40,271 bases of DNA, from positions 1 through 40,271 of IMG/VR virus record IMGVR_UViG_3300023083_000007, one strand, 5' to 3'. Under the pieces are notes generated by a model. It saw nothing but the letters and a program-made list of their open reading frames with translations. It searched no databases and had not been told where the DNA came from. This DNA comes from a virus. This document shows positions 1 through 6,148 of the stretch, piece after piece; position 1 is the stretch's first letter; each line of letters opens with the position of its first letter. The position numbers and the translations under genes are program-made.

Positions 1-135
1 AGTCTTACCCCAATGGTCAACTACCGATTGATATGTATCACCTGGCTTAGGAAAATACCCTTCTGGCTGCGGATCTTCTTTTTTGCATGAAGATAAACCA
101 AGTGCCAATGCTAAAAATAATGTTGCTGTTTTCAT
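1..135 (-). CDS. N-terminal part of the small lipoprotein (duplicate end copy)
   Basis: This is a partial copy of the gene that is complete at 39989-40246. It starts at ATG 135-133 and runs off the left edge after 45 codons. The encoded residues equal those of the complete copy despite one silent base change. Only here is the upstream region visible: the previous gene (191-574) ends 55 bp away, and no good TAnnTTTG promoter lies between, so the lipoprotein is probably read from the leftward early operon. It should be counted once when the genome is circularised. Confidence 0.85.
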   Translation of the reverse strand, partial: MKTATLFLALALGLSSCKKEDPQPEGYFPKPGDTYQSVVDHWGKT

Positions 136-160
136 GGATGTAAAATTAAATGGTTTTGTG
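1..160. repeat. Left copy of 160-bp terminal redundancy
   Basis: Bases 1-160 match 40112-40271 at 159 of 160 positions; the only difference is T at 34 against A at 40145. Such an overlap at the ends of a contig is what a circular assembly, or a circularly permuted phage genome, gives. The repeat ends exactly where the window ends, so it probably reflects how the contig was cut and not a packaged direct terminal repeat; sequence alone cannot decide. Confidence 0.9.
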
Positions 161-190
161 ATACGGTGTATGTAACAAGTTTGTATCATT

Positions 191-574
191 TCAATATTTA
201 ATCACCCTAACTTTAAGGTTTAAAAAGTGGGCGGTATCAACCATATTTTTTGTTCCCTTACTTTTACCATCCCAAAACGCAACAAGCGCATCGGAATACT
301 GTGCCATTTGTAAATTCCTGAATGGCCCTGCTTTTTTACCTAACGTGGCCCAATCAGCAGGGAATACTTTTAAAGCACAATGCCTTTGATTCTTTGCGTA
401 CTGTTCACCTAAATAATCAGCCCCATATTTTTCTCCTGTATTTGGATCAATAGTCACTTGCCCACCTGATATTATCTCCACTTCTTCTCCAGCATTAAAA
501 AGTATCTTATCGAGTTTGTCTGCCAACAACATGTAATCTTTAAAGTCTCTGCCTCCCGCTACTATTACTTTCAT
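191..574 (-). CDS. YspA / DUF2493-like SLOG-superfamily protein
   Basis: This 127-aa protein has the marks of the YspA/DUF2493 branch of the SLOG (Rossmann-like) superfamily: an N-terminal GGRDF near residues 7-11, a GG-then-GAD segment near 37-52, FPADW near 71, an AGPxRN loop near 82, and an FWDGxSxGT motif near 99-107. SLOG proteins are thought to bind nucleotides or nucleotide-derived ligands; this branch has no firm biochemical role, though it is common in phages. It is the last gene of the leftward early block and overlaps the upstream nuclease gene by 4 bp (ATGA), so the two are probably co-translated. Family assignment is firm; function in the phage is unknown. Confidence 0.8.
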   Translation of the reverse strand: MKVIVAGGRDFKDYMLLADKLDKILFNAGEEVEIISGGQVTIDPNTGEKYGADYLGEQYAKNQRHCALKVFPADWATLGKKAGPFRNLQMAQYSDALVAFWDGKSKGTKNMVDTAHFLNLKVRVIKY

Positions 575-1089
575 TTCATTAATCGTTTAATAGCTAAATT
601 CAATATCTCAGGTCTGCCAAATTTTTCACAATACCATTTAACAAAAGGAGTAAATTCTTTTGCAATAATGTATATACCTCCAGCTGATGTGACTTTCTCC
701 TGGTATTTTATTTGATCATCAGACTGACGGTCTTTTCCTATCTTAACTTCTATTTTAACAGACATACCATTTACTGTAGCTGATATGTCTCCAGTCCCCT
801 TAGTTCCGGTTCCTTTCTGCCATTCAATGGATCCAATTTTCTGACTATGCCCTAATACATTTTTAACTATTTTGGTTTTATCTACCATACGCCCCATGTT
901 GTTTATACGTTCAGCTTGCATACCTGTTAAGTTGATGAAAGTAATAATAGCCTTGGTAAGTCCGTTAGCCGTCTTGTCTGTAAACTTAGTTCCAACAATG
1001 TAGTTCGCGGGTATAGACGGAGCATCTAGCTCCCTTTTTATCTTCTCCATTTCAGATAAGCATTGTAAAGCTGTCATTTTCTTTGCCAT
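571..1089 (-). CDS. VRR-NUC / PD-(D/E)XK-like nuclease
   Basis: The 172-aa product carries a PD-(D/E)XK-type core: GxGD (Asp near residue 100) followed by beta-strand residues and E-V-K near 113-115, then a conserved Gln-rich helix (DDQIKYQEKV). This pattern fits VRR-NUC and related small phage nucleases, which cut structured or branched DNA in replication and recombination. The first 90 residues are not recognised. The gene sits directly after the toprim primase (2-bp gap) and before the SLOG gene (4-bp overlap), in the replication block, which fits a role in resolving replication intermediates. The exact substrate cannot be inferred. Confidence 0.7.
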   Translation of the reverse strand: MAKKMTALQCLSEMEKIKRELDAPSIPANYIVGTKFTDKTANGLTKAIITFINLTGMQAERINNMGRMVDKTKIVKNVLGHSQKIGSIEWQKGTGTKGTGDISATVNGMSVKIEVKIGKDRQSDDQIKYQEKVTSAGGIYIIAKEFTPFVKWYCEKFGRPEILNLAIKRLMK

Positions 1090-1091
1090 TT

Positions 1092-1958
1092 TTATCTTAA
1101 TAAATAATCCGCTAAATCCAGTCCATTTTTCCTGTCTTCTGCTGTAGCTAACTTTTCTATGTGATCAGAAATATTAAACCCAAATTCTGCAGCTTTTATT
1201 TTCCACTCTTTATAAGCACCTAAATCAGGGAATAGTGTAACTGATCTATTTTCCAAAACTTTGCATTTGTAATCAGCTAAGCCGCCTTTTTGACCGCAAC
1301 TAATCCAGATGTACTTATCAATAAAACAGCTCGCTATAATAGCTGTCTTTTCGCTTTCTACAATTGCAACCGGCATTGTTGGCTCTACTGTTAAAAGATG
1401 CTCACCAAAAAAGCATTGTTTTAAATTAAAATCCGGATAAGATGGTTTACCAAATATTCGCCTGGAATGTTCCCATGTTGTAGCTGAATCTTTATCCCTG
1501 TGCCCATCTTGTTTATATCTCAGGAACTTACCAGACCTGCAAAACCCTTTACTATCTACTTGCCAATAAATACACCAATCGTTTAATATACCTACGTTGT
1601 AAAGCCTAAATCTATTTTCTATTTCTGCAGCGTCAAATTTCTGAGATAAGAACTTAACAAGAGCATTGTTTTGATACCCTTGAAGACTAGGTATTACAAT
1701 TGAAGCATCGATGTAAGAAGTTGGTTTCTCTACTATTTCTCTTTTTTCAAATACCCAATTAGGATCCGGATTTTCTTTATTGTAACCATCATGATAAGGG
1801 CTGAGGAAATAAGTGCAGTTATCCTCTCTATCGCAACGGCCGTATTTATCAGGCAAATAATTGCCTTCCTGATCTATGAATCTTACAAATGTCTTTTTAT
1901 GACACATCGGGCAAATTGATTTTTTCTTTGCTTTTTCTAAGTTGAATCTATGTACCAT
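1092..1958 (-). CDS. Toprim primase-like protein (DUF6371-like) with zinc-binding N-terminus
   Basis: This 288-aa protein resembles primase/toprim proteins of Bacteroidota phages and mobile elements. The N-terminus has paired cysteines (CPMC near 16-19 and CDREDNC near 42-48), probably a zinc ribbon as in DnaG primases. A toprim-like segment follows: the conserved Glu in VESEKTA near 201-207, then a Gly-rich turn and FPDLG near 244. By family analogy it makes RNA primers or acts with a helicase to do so. It lies downstream of the RepA-like ATPase at 2331, separated by the repeat-rich interval, and its ATG overlaps the stop of the 1958-2320 frame (TAATG). Primase activity is inferred from the family. 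Confidence 0.75.
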   Translation of the reverse strand: MVHRFNLEKAKKKSICPMCHKKTFVRFIDQEGNYLPDKYGRCDREDNCTYFLSPYHDGYNKENPDPNWVFEKREIVEKPTSYIDASIVIPSLQGYQNNALVKFLSQKFDAAEIENRFRLYNVGILNDWCIYWQVDSKGFCRSGKFLRYKQDGHRDKDSATTWEHSRRIFGKPSYPDFNLKQCFFGEHLLTVEPTMPVAIVESEKTAIIASCFIDKYIWISCGQKGGLADYKCKVLENRSVTLFPDLGAYKEWKIKAAEFGFNISDHIEKLATAEDRKNGLDLADYLLR

Positions 1959-2320
1959 TATTTGACGGTTTTAAGGTTTAGAACAACAAGTTCGGTATAG
2001 GCACCCTTTATATATAAGGGTGCCCCTATACTATACCAAACATTTGAACGTCTGGTATACCCTTTGGTATGGGCATACTGTACCGGTAGAAATGCCTTTA
2101 AAGGCCGTTTTTTGGCAATGTTTAGAACAACTAATTTTAGTTGCCTATACCAAAGGTTCAGTATAGGTAGCCCATTCCAATCTTTTAGGTACTTAAAGAC
2201 GGTTTTTATACCGAAAACGATTTTGGTATAGTTGATTTTAATGTCTTTTATAAAAAAAATATGTGTTTTAATCCCGTTTTCATTTATAAGTGTCTGATTA
2301 TTAAATTTATAATAGGCCAT
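1958..2320 (-). CDS. Doubtful 120-aa frame over the repeat region
   Basis: An open frame begins at ATG 2320, 10 bp after the helicase stop, and ends by TAATG overlap with the primase start. Both arrangements are typical of coupled genes in this genome, which argues that it is translated. Against this, the interval is dominated by short repeats and a long hairpin, and the protein is low in acidic residues and itself repetitive (LVVLN occurs twice, mirroring a duplicated DNA segment). No domain was recognised. It may be a real small protein laid over a cis-acting region, or an open frame kept by chance. Confidence 0.35.
   Translation of the reverse strand: MAYYKFNNQTLINENGIKTHIFFIKDIKINYTKIVFGIKTVFKYLKDWNGLPILNLWYRQLKLVVLNIAKKRPLKAFLPVQYAHTKGYTRRSNVWYSIGAPLYIKGAYTELVVLNLKTVK
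1991..2231. repeat. Iteron-like array of TTTGGTATAG in both orientations
   Basis: The 10-mer TTTGGTATAG or its reverse complement occurs exactly at 2031-2040 (reverse), 2145-2154 (reverse) and 2222-2231 (forward). Near copies with one or two differences are at 1991-2000, 2051-2060, 2063-2072 and 2157-2166, and a weaker one (reverse) spans about 2206-2215. Some eight copies within 240 bp, between a RepA-like ATPase and a primase gene, look like initiator or regulator binding sites. Spacing is irregular, so this is not a classical equally phased iteron set. Confidence 0.6.
1995..2031. other. Long imperfect palindrome / hairpin in the repeat region
   Basis: The arms GGCACCCTT (2000-2008) and AAGGGTGCC (2016-2024) are perfectly complementary around a 7-base TATATAT loop. 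After a 2-nt bulge the stem continues with GTATA (1995-1999) against TATAC (2027-2031). The outer arms are themselves parts of the repeated 10-mer. No T-run follows on either strand, so it is unlikely to be a simple terminator. It could be a cruciform or unwinding element at an origin, or an RNA hairpin that affects primase expression. Confidence 0.6.
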
Positions 2321-2330
2321 ACTAAAGGTT

Positions 2331-3377
2331 TTACTTTAATTGATAAAATGTTTTATTGCTCTTTTTTTCTGACTTCTCTAAATATCCGTTTTGGGTATAC
2401 CAGGATATAAAAGTCTTGATTTTAACAACGCCCATAGTTGTTCCATACCCTGCAAATGCTGCAGCTAAATCATTCTGCAGATCAGAATAACTCATTTGTT
2501 CAATTCCTTTAAAAGTTATCTGCAATATTTCGTTATGTGTTTCCTTAGCTATGTCAACAGGTGTTGTTTTCCGGCTGTTACTTTCTCCAGAATCTATACG
2601 AGGCTTCACGGTAACTAAAATTGGGATACCATATGAATCTCGGTCAAAGGCAAATACTTCAAATGGCTTCCCGCGGGTAAACTCTGGCTCGCATACGGTA
2701 TAGTTATCTTCGCTTTTAGACACTTTTATAACTGTCTCTGCCTTATTTACAAGTTCACTACCTAAGTGACCTCTTGCGTGATCAGATCCTTTGTTCTGAT
2801 GAATAATAGAGAGTACATGACAATCGTAAACATCAGCCCAACGCATGAGGTCGCCAGTAATATTTGTGGCTTCTTCAGGGCTATTTATGTCAAACACCAA
2901 ATCTCTTATTCCATCTAAAATGACTATATCCGGCTTATAAGATAATAATAGATGTTCAACTATCTTAATCCTCACTGTTGGATTATAGATTTTTAGGTCA
3001 TAGAAGTTTAAGTATGGTGATTTAGGTGTTCCGGCGATAGACAAAACCCAATATTGGGTACGGGATCCATAATACAAACCCTGCTCTGTGTCAATCCATA
3101 ATACATTTAACTGGTTATTTATTGTTTGTGCTGTAATCCATGCCGTTACGGTTGTTTTACCGACTTTAGCTGGCCCTTTCAATACAGACAAAGATTTTTT
3201 AGTAAATAAAGGGATACCGTTTAAAGCAAATATCAATTCCGGTTCAGGAATAATTACGCCTTGTGGTATATGTGATTCTTCTGCTAACTCAGCTATTGTT
3301 TTAGTGGGTTCAGGCGCATCATTACTGATCTGGCTAGCTAAGTTTAATGCTATATTATTTTCATTCATAATTAGCAT
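2331..3377 (-). CDS. RepA-like AAA ATPase / putative replicative helicase
   Basis: This 348-aa protein is a RecA-fold ATPase of the RepA/DnaB-like type found in plasmids and phages. Walker A is GPAKVGKTT at about residues 68-76; Walker B is the hydrophobic strand ending in LD near 154-155; a sensor-like SIIHQNK lies near 190-196, followed by an RGHLGSE segment typical of these helicases. The C-terminal 80 residues look like a small winged or helical accessory domain. It would unwind DNA ahead of synthesis, probably with the toprim primase at 1092. The first ATG (3377) overlaps the HNH gene stop; a second ATG at 3368 lies just after that stop and is an equally good start. Confidence 0.8.
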   Translation of the reverse strand: MLIMNENNIALNLASQISNDAPEPTKTIAELAEESHIPQGVIIPEPELIFALNGIPLFTKKSLSVLKGPAKVGKTTVTAWITAQTINNQLNVLWIDTEQGLYYGSRTQYWVLSIAGTPKSPYLNFYDLKIYNPTVRIKIVEHLLLSYKPDIVILDGIRDLVFDINSPEEATNITGDLMRWADVYDCHVLSIIHQNKGSDHARGHLGSELVNKAETVIKVSKSEDNYTVCEPEFTRGKPFEVFAFDRDSYGIPILVTVKPRIDSGESNSRKTTPVDIAKETHNEILQITFKGIEQMSYSDLQNDLAAAFAGYGTTMGVVKIKTFISWYTQNGYLEKSEKKSNKTFYQLK

Positions 3378-3829
3378 TTATTTGATTTTTCGTAGTTACA
3401 TTTTTTGCATAATACTTGCAGGTTGTCTACTTCTGTCAATCCGCCTTTAGACCAGGGAAATATATGATCTATCTGTAAATGGTATTCACGTCCGCACTCA
3501 TTACATTTGTCATCATAACGATCCAAAACTATTTTTTTTAGTTTAGGAGATATGCTTCTGTAAAATTTTTCAGGATACTTAAATCCATAAAAACGATATC
3601 TCATGCACTTTTCTCCTTGGTGAAAATAAATACCTTCGCATTTAACGACGTTATGATCAATCAAGTCCATCAAAGTCTCATGCTTTATTTTCCGGTCATC
3701 ATACAATATAAGCCCTGTTTTAGCCATAAAATGTATGTAAATACTATAAACTGATGGTGGTATAAATTCATTCGAATCATCAAACTCCTGTTTGACTCTT
3801 TCTAATATTTGTTCGCTTTGTTCCAGCAT
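3371..3829 (-). CDS. HNH endonuclease
   Basis: The C-terminal third (about residues 105-150) is a clear HNH nuclease: a CNEC zinc knuckle (109-112), the catalytic IDH pair (120-122), an Asn in the DNLQVLC segment (near 136), and a second CKKC knuckle (141-144). The N-terminal 100 residues are unrecognised and may bind DNA or a partner. In this place, between a small HTH gene and the replicative ATPase, it could be a free-standing homing nuclease or a replication/recombination nuclease. It starts 35 bp downstream of the HTH gene and overlaps the ATPase start. Confidence 0.8.
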   Translation of the reverse strand: MLEQSEQILERVKQEFDDSNEFIPPSVYSIYIHFMAKTGLILYDDRKIKHETLMDLIDHNVVKCEGIYFHQGEKCMRYRFYGFKYPEKFYRSISPKLKKIVLDRYDDKCNECGREYHLQIDHIFPWSKGGLTEVDNLQVLCKKCNYEKSNKC

Positions 3830-3863
3830 GTTGTCAATTTGTAAAAAGTTAATAGCCTAAAAA

Positions 3864-4028
3864 TTATTTCTTTGTTGATTTATCCACAAAAGACTTACCA
3901 AGGAACGTTACCTGTCTGATCTTGCCCTCTTTTATCCAGTTATAAACCGATTGCCGACTTACGCACTCTTGTTTAGCATAATTTTCAACTGTCACCAAAT
4001 TAATTGGGTTTATTTTTTCTTTTTCCAT
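3864..4028 (-). CDS. Short HTH protein, excisionase/MerR-like
   Basis: A 54-aa protein whose central part (about residues 12-45) has the pattern of the excisionase/MerR-type helix-turn-helix (HTH_17): VTVENYAK, then SRQSVYNWI and KIRQV. Such proteins act as excisionases (Xis) or small regulators. No integrase accompanies it, so a regulatory role is more likely. The start (ATG 4028-4026) is set by a promoter-like TATATTTG only 3 nt upstream, with TTG 20 nt further up, predicting a leaderless mRNA. It is separated from the upstream gene by a terminator hairpin at 4074-4101. Confidence 0.75.
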   Translation of the reverse strand: MEKEKINPINLVTVENYAKQECVSRQSVYNWIKEGKIRQVTFLGKSFVDKSTKK

Positions 4029-4031
4029 ATA

Positions 4032-4062
4032 CAAATATACATTATGTTTTACACTTTGTCAA
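4032..4062 (-). promoter_or_regulatory. Promoter of the HTH gene, leaderless type
   Basis: On the minus strand TTG (4062-4060), 20 nt, TATATTTG (4039-4032) match the Bacteroidota -33/-7 consensus. The start codon of the HTH gene follows after 3 nt. The promoter lies just downstream of the 4074-4101 terminator, so a new transcription unit covering the HTH, HNH, helicase and primase genes starts here. Confidence 0.7.
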
Positions 4063-4073
4063 GTTACCTTTTC

Positions 4074-4101
4074 CAAAAATAAAAGGGGAATTTCACCCCT
4101 T
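4074..4101 (-). terminator. Rho-independent terminator after the NUMOD1-like gene
   Basis: On the minus strand AAGGGG (4101-4096) pairs with CCCCTT (4088-4083) around a 7-nt loop, followed by a T-rich tract. The stop codon of the 4093-4509 gene lies in the loop. Confidence 0.75.
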
Positions 4102-4509
4102 AAATTTAAACCTTAACTGTGCCTTAGTTGGATGGTGAGTGTACGTTTTGCATTTAGCAATTAGATCACTATAGGCAATTCCTGTCATTTCTGAGCATAC
4201 TCTTATTGAATTAAACTCTGCAACTTTTACACCTTTACGATTAAACACTTCAATTGGAAAATCTCCTTTATATTCTTTACAATAAGGGTCTTTATCTATC
4301 ATGACCTGCACTCGTAGCCCCAACCTTCCCATTCTGTATTTGCAGATAAAAGTGCCGTCAGGCAATTCTCTATAATCTTTGTTGTCATAAAAAAGATTAC
4401 CTTTTTTACCGTCGTAGTACTTATCAAAAACTTCTGACATTGATTCGTATGATCTTAAATATGAATAGTCTGCCGCGTATTGATATAATTTTAATTTTAG
4501 CCTTCCCAT
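4093..4509 (-). CDS. NUMOD1-like DNA-binding protein without a nuclease domain
   Basis: The last 50 or so of 138 residues resemble the NUMOD1 module of homing endonucleases: VFNRKGVKVAEF, then a helix with SIRVCSEMTGI, a second short helix, and a final LRFKF strand replacing the usual W-R-Y ending. NUMOD1 is a DNA-binding helix-turn-helix module normally joined to GIY-YIG or HNH nucleases; no nuclease motif is present here. The N-terminal 85 residues are unrecognised and rich in Tyr and Lys. It may be a degenerate homing nuclease or a domesticated regulator. It overlaps the preceding basic-protein gene by 1 bp and ends in a terminator hairpin. Confidence 0.55.
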   Translation of the reverse strand: MGRLKLKLYQYAADYSYLRSYESMSEVFDKYYDGKKGNLFYDNKDYRELPDGTFICKYRMGRLGLRVQVMIDKDPYCKEYKGDFPIEVFNRKGVKVAEFNSIRVCSEMTGIAYSDLIAKCKTYTHHPTKAQLRFKFKG

Positions 4510-5123
4510 TAAATTATTCCAAACTTCCTCCTTAAAGCGTTAATATCATACCCAGGTTTAGCCCATACCTCGGTCTTAGCGTTTAACCTGACCTTGACCT
4601 TTCCATCTTCATTCGATTTAATGACGATCACATCCGGCTGTTTGGCGTGATCTAATTTTACCGGCTTAATCACTTTTTCGCTGATCCTGTTTGCTGGTCT
4701 TGCTTTGAGTATTTTTTCCATTGGTTTAGTTTTATGTTCTTTGCTTCGTTTTTTTACTGGTACTTGCCTTACTTTTCCTTGCATAGCCAATTTCTTTTCG
4801 TATGATTTACGTGACCTTTCGTTAGCATTGAATCTCCTTTGTTCATCTGTTAGAGGTACTCTTTTGATCCTCAACAATCTTGCTTCATCCCTTTTACGTT
4901 TGGCATAAACACGCATACGCTCTTTGTCTCTTTCACTTAAAGGCTTCATTATAGGTTTAATGCCAAGCGACCTCAATTCTGCTATTCTTTTTTGCTTTGC
5001 ATCATTTGATCTTTTCTGGTTTGCTAATTGTCGCTGGTGAACATCATTATTAGCTAATTTATTACGTAGTTTGTTTTCTCGTGCTAACCTTTGAGTGCGT
5101 TGTCTTTCTTCTAGGGATTTCAT
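4509..5123 (-). CDS. Highly basic coiled-coil protein
   Basis: This 204-aa protein is not recognised. It is extremely rich in Arg and Lys, with long predicted charged helices over about residues 1-140 (for example SLEERQRTQRLARENKLRNK and DKERMRVYAKRKRDEARLL) and a compact C-terminal 50 residues with alternating strands. Such composition suggests binding of DNA or RNA, or of acidic partners. It overlaps its upstream neighbour by ATGA and touches the NUMOD1-like gene downstream. Nothing indicates a virion location; the position in the early block favours an intracellular nucleic-acid role. Confidence 0.65.
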   Translation of the reverse strand: MKSLEERQRTQRLARENKLRNKLANNDVHQRQLANQKRSNDAKQKRIAELRSLGIKPIMKPLSERDKERMRVYAKRKRDEARLLRIKRVPLTDEQRRFNANERSRKSYEKKLAMQGKVRQVPVKKRSKEHKTKPMEKILKARPANRISEKVIKPVKLDHAKQPDVIVIKSNEDGKVKVRLNAKTEVWAKPGYDINALRRKFGII

Positions 5124-5275
5124 AACTTCATTTCTAACTGTCCAAAATTAAAACCTTGCCTGCCTCTCATATCGTAATACTCGTCATTGCCTAGTGATAT
5201 GCGTAATGCTTCCTCTCGCCATTCGATCATCTCATCGGCATTGAGCATTAGCATCCATTCTTCATACTGGCTCAT
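5120..5275 (-). CDS. Small acidic protein, 51 aa
   Basis: A short gene from ATG 5275-5273 to TGA 5122-5120. Its start overlaps the stop of 5272-5463 by ATGA and its stop overlaps the start of the basic-protein gene by ATGA, so three successive genes are coupled without a gap. The product is acidic in its first half (MSQYEEWMLMLNADEMIEWR...) and unrecognised. Acidic small proteins with Met/Glu-rich helices are common among phage host-takeover factors, but no function can be assigned. Confidence 0.65.
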   Translation of the reverse strand: MSQYEEWMLMLNADEMIEWREEALRISLGNDEYYDMRGRQGFNFGQLEMKL

Positions 5276-5463
5276 ACCTTTAGTTTTACGACGAATGCGT
5301 TAAAATTAAATGCTATATAAGTCCCTTGAGTGATAGACAGACGATGTAACCTAAAATCATCCTTTTGAAGGAACGATATATATGTTTCGCTTATATCGCC
5401 TATGCCGCTACCATCTCTATTGATTTGACCAATAAATTTAAGTTCGTGACCTTTCTTTTTCAT
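5272..5463 (-). CDS. Hypothetical protein, 63 aa
   Basis: A small protein of unknown function, basic at the N-terminus (MKKKGHELKF) and predicted to be mostly beta strand. There is no signal peptide or membrane segment. It overlaps the upstream 112-aa gene and the downstream 51-aa gene by ATGA junctions. Confidence 0.6.
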   Translation of the reverse strand: MKKKGHELKFIGQINRDGSGIGDISETYISFLQKDDFRLHRLSITQGTYIAFNFNAFVVKLKV

Positions 5464-5798
5464 ACTTCTTTTAATTTTTCAACTCCATCCATAAATTCTC
5501 TAATCTGATCAGCAGACTTTTCAGAAAAATAATCAACCAATCTATGAAACTGCAGCACATAATCGTATGTCATCGCTTCGTAGTCTTTAACCTTGAATTG
5601 ATATGCCAAATCTTTTTGAATCGTTTCTGAGGCTTCTTTGATGCGTCTAACGTGATTATTTGTGTTGGGGTTCTTAAACTTGGTGTCAACTATGCGTTTT
5701 TGGTACTCTACATCAATAGCTTTTGCTAGCAAACCTATTACATGTGCCGATTTAAGTATTTCAAATACTGTTTCGGGTGTTGGGGCTGTCTTGATCAT
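5460..5798 (-). CDS. Hypothetical helical protein, 112 aa
   Basis: Mostly alpha-helical by residue pattern, with no motif recognised. It begins by ATGA overlap with the DnaA-like gene and ends by ATGA overlap with the 63-aa gene, placing it in the same translational chain. Its direct neighbour, the DnaA domain IV protein, suggests but does not prove a role in replication control. Confidence 0.65.
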   Translation of the reverse strand: MIKTAPTPETVFEILKSAHVIGLLAKAIDVEYQKRIVDTKFKNPNTNNHVRRIKEASETIQKDLAYQFKVKDYEAMTYDYVLQFHRLVDYFSEKSADQIREFMDGVEKLKEV

Positions 5799-6148
5799 AA
5801 TAGTGATTTGATATGCGCCACCCGTTTCTGAAATTGACGATCTGTTTTATACAGTGCTTCGTATGTTTGGATTGAAAAGATAACCGTTGAATGGTCTCTA
5901 CCCCCAAACATTCCTCCAATCTTCTTTAGACTTAAGGCAGGATTGTTATACCGTATAAACGCCATTGCAATTTGACGACCTTCTACTAAAGGCCTTTTCC
6001 TGGATGATCCGGTAAGCGTTTCAATCGACACGCCCAAATCAATACATATAGCCTCTATAATGTTTGATGGTGATGCAGGCTTAATCCCTTTTTTCATTAG
6101 CATTTTATTCTTGTCGGATAAACCGGCATAAATGTAAGGACTAACCAT
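5795..6148 (-). CDS. Stand-alone DnaA domain IV (DnaA-box-binding) protein
   Basis: Residues 50-100 of this 117-aa protein carry the DnaA domain IV signature: RPLVEGRQIAM (53-62), SLKKIGGMFG (73-82) and the diagnostic GGRDHSTV (82-89), which in DnaA contacts the DnaA box. The AAA+ ATPase domain is absent; the N-terminal 45 residues are unlike DnaA. It could therefore bind DnaA boxes without the ATP-driven oligomer, either to start phage replication with the host machinery or to compete at host oriC. It overlaps the next gene by ATGA and the previous gene (6141-6350) by 8 bp. Confidence 0.85.
   Translation of the reverse strand: MVSPYIYAGLSDKNKMLMKKGIKPASPSNIIEAICIDLGVSIETLTGSSRKRPLVEGRQIAMAFIRYNNPALSLKKIGGMFGGRDHSTVIFSIQTYEALYKTDRQFQKRVAHIKSLL

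Noticed and set aside
1-160. Packaged direct terminal repeats
   Set aside because: The repeat is inside a coding sequence, stops exactly at the window end and has a mismatch, all of which fit a contig overlap better than true virion ends; read data would be needed.
159-188. Inverted repeat TGATAC/GTATCA downstream of the SLOG gene, considered as a terminator
   Set aside because: The stem is only 6 bp with an 18-nt loop and no T-run on the minus strand.
3088-3450. A 120-codon plus-strand frame opposite the RepA-like helicase
   Set aside because: It is antisense to a gene with clear Walker motifs, has no ribosome-binding site or promoter, and its hydrophobic composition is what the reverse of helicase codons gives.
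5795-6148. Calling this gene full DnaA or dnaA
   Set aside because: Only domain IV is present; Walker motifs and the AAA+ domain are absent, so the symbol would mislead.
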